DNA of 8,033 nucleotides from positions 1 through 8,033 of the forward strand of contig JAIRXA010000086.1 of NCBI GenBank assembly GCA_031268525.1. Reading direction: 5' to 3'. Position 1 is the first letter of the stretch. Each line of letters opens with the position of its first letter. A model generated the notes under the pieces. That model was not told the DNA's origin. It saw nothing but the letters and a program-made list of their open reading frames with translations, and did not search any database. Positions 5,195 to 8,033 of this stretch are shown here, in pieces. This DNA is from Coriobacteriales bacterium. GTDB taxonomy: Bacteria; Actinomycetota; Coriobacteriia; Coriobacteriales; UBA8131. A program made the position numbers and the translations under genes.

Positions 5195-7696
5195 TCAGTT
5201 ATGCACCCAGACCTGTGTTCCTGTTGTGACGTAGGAATAGAGCTTCGCTGCCTGTGCGGGAGGCATGTTCACGCAGCCATGCGAGCCGTAGTTGCGCCAA
5301 CGGTCACCGCCAAAGATCGAGTGCCAATCTGCGTCGTGTAGACCGTGCCCCCAACTCGTGAAAGGCATCCAGTAGGTGACGGGCACGGCATAATCCACAC
5401 CAACAAGCGTAACGTTCGTGGCTTTGGACATGACATACCAGGTGCCGACGGGAGTCGGGGTCCAGGGCTTACCCGTAACGACATCGGTCTGAACCGTGAT
5501 GTGTCCATTGCGCACATAGGTCACCAGCTGTCGCGAGAGGTTCACCTCAACGTAGGTGCCCGAGAAGGGGTCGTAGGTTGTCTGGCTGACGAAGAAGTGC
5601 AGGGCCTTGCTCAGGTTTGGCGTGGCGACAACATTGCTACCGCTCACATCCCTGCCCCCGGAGGCGGCCAGATACATCCCACTCTTGGACTGGATGACCA
5701 GAGAGCCATCCGCGTCCGCGACCAGACGCCACTGTTCGTACGAATTTCTGCGATAGGTTAACTGCAGGACATTCGCGCCATCGGATTTGCTCCCACCGGA
5801 GATAGTCATGCACTTGAATGATACCGCGCCGCGGAAGATGAACCATCCGCCTCCGAGGGCCTCGATGCGCCATTTCTGGTTCGCCGAACCCTTGGGAGTC
5901 CACAGACCGATATTGCCGCCATCGTAGATCGAGTTACCGCCAACGTCGAGCACCATGCCACCCGCTGTGGTGAAGGTGTAATAGGATTCGTTGTTCAGAA
6001 TGTTGGTCGATGTAAGGCTGAATACCTGGGAAGTGCTGCCGTTGGCAGCAGCGGTCACGATGGTGCTGCCTGAAAGAGTCAGCAACTCACCGGAGGCCTT
6101 GTTGGTCAGGGTGTAGCCGCCTATGGCGTAGCCCGGTAGCCAAAGCTGATCATCGCCGAAGGTGGCGAGCGATGTTGCTGTGGCGGGTGCCTCTGCAGCG
6201 GGCGCTGTTCCTGTGGCGGGGCGTTGACGCACAGCGCTGGACTCCGCCGTCAGATACAGGCCCGAACTCAGGGAGCGCAGAGCATAAGCGCCGTCATCTG
6301 CGGCCACAACCATGAACTTCTGGTTCATTCCGCCATTGCTGCTCCAAACTATGACATTCGCACCGCTGCTCTTGGAGTTGCCTTCGATATCAATGCGCTT
6401 GGACGTTGCCGCATGAGGGGTGATGGTGCGAACGCCTGTGCCCAAAACCGGCGTAGACGGTGTCTGGAAAACAAACTGCTGAGTTTGTCGGGGAGCGCTC
6501 GCGGCCCAGGGACCGGTGACAATCAGGGAGCCCGCCTGTGCCGAAGTCCCCTGTACGGTCAGAGCCATGTTCGCGTGCTTTGGAAGGATCGAGTAGGTGC
6601 CGTCGAGGTTATCCACAATGGAATAGCGTTGATTATCACGAGAACTCGATGTCCATTGGATGGTATTTGCTCCCGCAAGACGACTTGCTCCATACACATC
6701 GAAGTACAGGCCCGAGTTCAGGGGCCGCAGGGTGTAATACCCATCGCCGCCGATCTGGACTGAGAAGACCTGATTGGGGGACGACTTGCTGGTCCAGAGC
6801 TCAATTTTCGCACCAGCGGCGGAGGAATTGCCATAGACATCAAAGACGAGCCCGGGACTTGAGGCCAGAGCGATGGTGTAGTAGCCGCTGGGGATCGTCT
6901 CCCCGGAGGGCGGGGTCACGTAAGGAGAGTTGACGAAGTAGAAGCGCTGAGCCTTGCCATTGTGGGCAGTCCAGACCTCGATGGCGGTATTGTTCTTGTC
7001 CGCAGATCCGGTGAGATCGAGCGCCAGCCCTGCGTTCGCGGCACTGGTCAACAGATAGCTGCCATCCGTGTTCGCGGTGATCTGCCATTTGAGCCGAGGT
7101 TCGTCGGCCTGAGCAAACTGCGCGACCTTCGCGCCGGAACGAATGGTTCCCTGAATACCCAGCACGAGTCCAGAGCTCTCGCTGCGCACGTAGACGAAAC
7201 CGTCCCCGGCGTCAATGAGGGTGAACTGCTGATTGGCGCGATAATGCGCGGACCAGAGAATGGCAGTTGCGCCGCTTGCCTTTGACGCACCCGTGATATC
7301 GATGAGACGTGACGTGGAGGCAAAGGGTTGCAGGTAATAGATGGTGTCTTCGGCGAGCCCAAGGTCGGCAAGAGAGGGCGTGTCGGCGGAGTTCAGAAGG
7401 GCGGGGTCGCTAGGGTCGCTGGGGTCGCTGGGGTTGGGGTTGATGGACGGATCATCGGGATCATCGGGGTCGTTGGGGTCGCTGGGGTCGCTGGGGTCGA
7501 CGTCAGGATCGTCGTCGGAGTTGACGGACGGATCGTCAAGAGGGTCGTCACTCTCACCGTTGCCGTCACCATCGAGGAGGCCGCCGCCCGAGCCCGAGCC
7601 CGTACTCGGAGTCCCGGAATCGGCAAAAGCCGCGATAGACCCAAGTGAAGCGATAAGAATAAACGCAAGAATGACACTGATCAGTCTTTTGACCAT
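5195..7696 (-). CDS. Secreted L,D-transpeptidase (YkuD) with four ricin-type beta-trefoils
   Basis: This 833-aa protein combines cell-wall cross-linking with carbohydrate-type binding repeats. Residues 1-26 are a signal peptide (MVKRL, hydrophobic stretch, AAFADS). A Gly/Ser then Asp/Pro/Ser linker follows (about 30-98). Roughly twelve ricin-type lobes, each with the pattern SGL-x-DV-x-G ... GA ... W ... NQ-x-F, form four trefoils at about 117-255, 270-410, 422-561 and 572-702. The catalytic YkuD domain occupies about 711-832 with H784 and the motif SHGCVN (805-810), C808 being the nucleophile. Such enzymes form 3-3 peptide cross-links or attach proteins to peptidoglycan. The frame is open up to 7939, but the start is placed at 7696 because of the signal peptide, a GGGGAG ribosome site 8 nt upstream and an extended -10 at 7740-7745. 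The lobe at about 480-520 is diverged and holds an Ala/Pro/Thr-rich insert. Confidence 0.93.
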   Translation of the reverse strand: MVKRLISVILAFILIASLGSIAAFADSGTPSTGSGSGGGLLDGDGNGESDDPLDDPSVNSDDDPDVDPSDPSDPNDPDDPDDPSINPNPSDPSDPSDPALLNSADTPSLADLGLAEDTIYYLQPFASTSRLIDITGASKASGATAILWSAHYRANQQFTLIDAGDGFVYVRSESSGLVLGIQGTIRSGAKVAQFAQADEPRLKWQITANTDGSYLLTSAANAGLALDLTGSADKNNTAIEVWTAHNGKAQRFYFVNSPYVTPPSGETIPSGYYTIALASSPGLVFDVYGNSSAAGAKIELWTSKSSPNQVFSVQIGGDGYYTLRPLNSGLYFDVYGASRLAGANTIQWTSSSRDNQRYSIVDNLDGTYSILPKHANMALTVQGTSAQAGSLIVTGPWAASAPRQTQQFVFQTPSTPVLGTGVRTITPHAATSKRIDIEGNSKSSGANVIVWSSNGGMNQKFMVVAADDGAYALRSLSSGLYLTAESSAVRQRPATGTAPAAEAPATATSLATFGDDQLWLPGYAIGGYTLTNKASGELLTLSGSTIVTAAANGSTSQVFSLTSTNILNNESYYTFTTAGGMVLDVGGNSIYDGGNIGLWTPKGSANQKWRIEALGGGWFIFRGAVSFKCMTISGGSKSDGANVLQLTYRRNSYEQWRLVADADGSLVIQSKSGMYLAASGGRDVSGSNVVATPNLSKALHFFVSQTTYDPFSGTYVEVNLSRQLVTYVRNGHITVQTDVVTGKPWTPTPVGTWYVMSKATNVTLVGVDYAVPVTYWMPFTSWGHGLHDADWHSIFGGDRWRNYGSHGCVNMPPAQAAKLYSYVTTGTQVWVHN
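7403..7558 (-). repeat. Asp/Pro/Ser repeat linker in the L,D-transpeptidase
   Basis: This stretch encodes residues 47-98, built from DPSDP, DPNDP and DDP units. At DNA level short 9-bp units of the GGGTCGCTG type recur. It is probably an extended, acidic cell-wall-spanning linker between the signal peptide and the ricin repeats. Confidence 0.8.
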
Positions 7697-7704
7697 CGCC
7701 CTAA

Positions 7705-7710
7705 CTCCCC
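7705..7710 (-). promoter_or_regulatory. Ribosome binding site of the L,D-transpeptidase gene
   Basis: GGGGAG on the minus strand lies 8 nt before the ATG at 7694-7696. It decides the start in favour of the signal peptide beginning MVKRL over upstream in-frame codons. Confidence 0.7.
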
Positions 7711-7739
7711 TACTCGGCACCGTAAAACCTGTTGCTCTC

Positions 7740-7770
7740 TTTATACCATTATTTGCACGCCCGTAGTAAA
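7740..7770 (-). promoter_or_regulatory. Possible extended -10 promoter of the L,D-transpeptidase gene
   Basis: Minus strand TGGTATAAA gives an extended -10 (TGnTATAAa; TATAAA at 7740-7745), 43 nt from the start codon. A weak -35 candidate, TTTACT (7765-7770), has a long 19-nt spacer, so the promoter would rely on the extended -10. The surrounding AT-rich patch stands out in a GC-rich window. Confidence 0.45.
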
Positions 7771-7846
7771 GAAAGCGCGTAAGAAGGTAAGGTGTTCTTC
7801 CTCGAGCGGGCAAGCAAGACAAAGAGGGCAGCCCGCTGTTCTTCGA

Positions 7847-7874
7847 GGGGCGGGCTCTGACCGCCCGGTGAGCA
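7847..7874 (-). repeat. Dispersed 28-bp palindromic repeat, copy 2
   Basis: This is the opposite-strand copy of the segment at 1651-1678, with one mismatch in 28 bp, located in the loop of the hairpin. Here it is separated by 6 bp from the other dispersed repeat (7881-7907), showing that the two units can occur together or alone. Confidence 0.75.
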
Positions 7875-7880
7875 GGTATG

Positions 7881-7907
7881 ACCCGCAGATTCCGCAAGGT
7901 GTAGGGA
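7881..7907 (-). repeat. Third copy of the TACACCTTGCGGAA dispersed repeat
   Basis: Read on the minus strand this is TCCCTACACCTTGCGGAA followed by TCTGCGGGT, matching the units at 87-116 and 123-152 with a few changes. It lies between genes, upstream of the transpeptidase promoter. Confidence 0.75.
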
Positions 7908-7972
7908 CGGGCTTCGTAAGCGTCAAATAGCACAGGCATAGTCAGCTTGTTGCGGTCGTACTACAGTGGTAC

Positions 7973-8033
7973 CTACGGTTTGTATGCCACAGGCACCTTG
8001 ACATGATCGGGCAACTTGTCGCTCCAAGGCATG
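7973..8033 (-). CDS. Possible C-terminal end of an unidentified gene (partial)
   Basis: From the window edge a minus-strand frame reads MPWSDKLPDHVKVPVAYKP and then TAG at 7973-7975. The composition looks like a protein C-terminus and the genuine start would lie beyond the window. The other two minus frames are also open over this short distance, so the evidence is thin. No family is recognised. Confidence 0.25.
   Translation of the reverse strand, partial: MPWSDKLPDHVKVPVAYKP

Larger units (their letters stand above)
7697..7972. other. Intergenic region upstream of the L,D-transpeptidase
   Basis: This stretch holds, in minus-strand order, a 15-bp imperfect palindrome (7958-7972), the dispersed repeats at 7881-7907 and 7847-7874, a 7-bp inverted repeat AGCGGGC/GCCCGCT (7805-7811, 7831-7837) with a 19-nt loop, the promoter and the ribosome site. 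The minus frame in phase with the transpeptidase is open from 7939, but its translation mirrors the repeats and shows no domain, so I treat it as non-coding. Confidence 0.6.

Noticed and set aside
7697..7939. An 81-codon N-terminal extension of the L,D-transpeptidase
   Set aside because: The frame is open, but it runs through dispersed repeats and the promoter, shows no domain, and would bury the signal peptide. A good ribosome site precedes the ATG at 7696.
7958..7972. Operator palindrome GTACTACAGTGGTAC
   Set aside because: Imperfect, single, far from the promoter and next to a possible stop codon; no regulator is nearby.

Overview
The window is GC-rich, and every gene I can support lies on the minus strand, so the transcription order runs from right to left. 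The likely source is a monoderm Gram-positive, most plausibly a high-GC actinobacterium of the Coriobacteriia type. The grounds are a Tat-type lipoprotein-anchored solute-binding protein, a secreted L,D-transpeptidase carrying ricin-type repeats, and the GC content. This placement is inference: no rRNA or marker gene is present.

Layout in transcription order: (i) 7973-8033, possibly the last 19 codons of an unidentified gene; (ii) 7697-7972, an intergenic region holding a dispersed repeat and an extended -10 promoter; (iii) 5195-7696, a large secreted L,D-transpeptidase with an Asp/Pro/Ser linker, about twelve ricin-type repeats (four beta-trefoils) and a C-terminal YkuD catalytic domain; (iv) 4021-5100, 3196-4014 and 1744-3192, the permease, ATPase and Tat/lipoprotein binding protein of a FecCD/BtuCD-type metal-chelate ABC importer, separated by only 6 and 3 nt; (v) 509-1603, a MotA/TolQ/ExbB proton-channel protein with a long acidic, repetitive tail; (vi) 178-519, a DUF2149 protein whose single membrane segment resembles the ExbD/TolR helix, overlapping the channel gene by 11 bp; (vii) 1-177, two copies of a dispersed repeat followed by extreme G/C homopolymer runs.

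The central observation is that a two-component ExbB/ExbD-like module follows a complete metal-chelate importer in the same orientation. In Gram-negative bacteria ExbB/ExbD energise TonB-dependent outer-membrane uptake. Here no TonB and no outer-membrane receptor are visible and the host looks monoderm, so the module may energise something else at the cell surface. The three transporter genes are tightly packed. The channel pair follows after a 140-nt gap containing an inverted pair of REP-like hairpins, one of which supplies the stop codon of the binding-protein gene.

A second theme is repetition. The linkers or termini of three exported or membrane proteins are built of in-frame tandem repeats: a 36-bp pair in the channel tail, 63-bp and 18-bp units in the binding-protein N-terminus, and a DPSDP-type linker in the transpeptidase. 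Two different short sequences recur between genes up to about 7.8 kb apart. No RNA genes, CRISPR array or transposase are visible.
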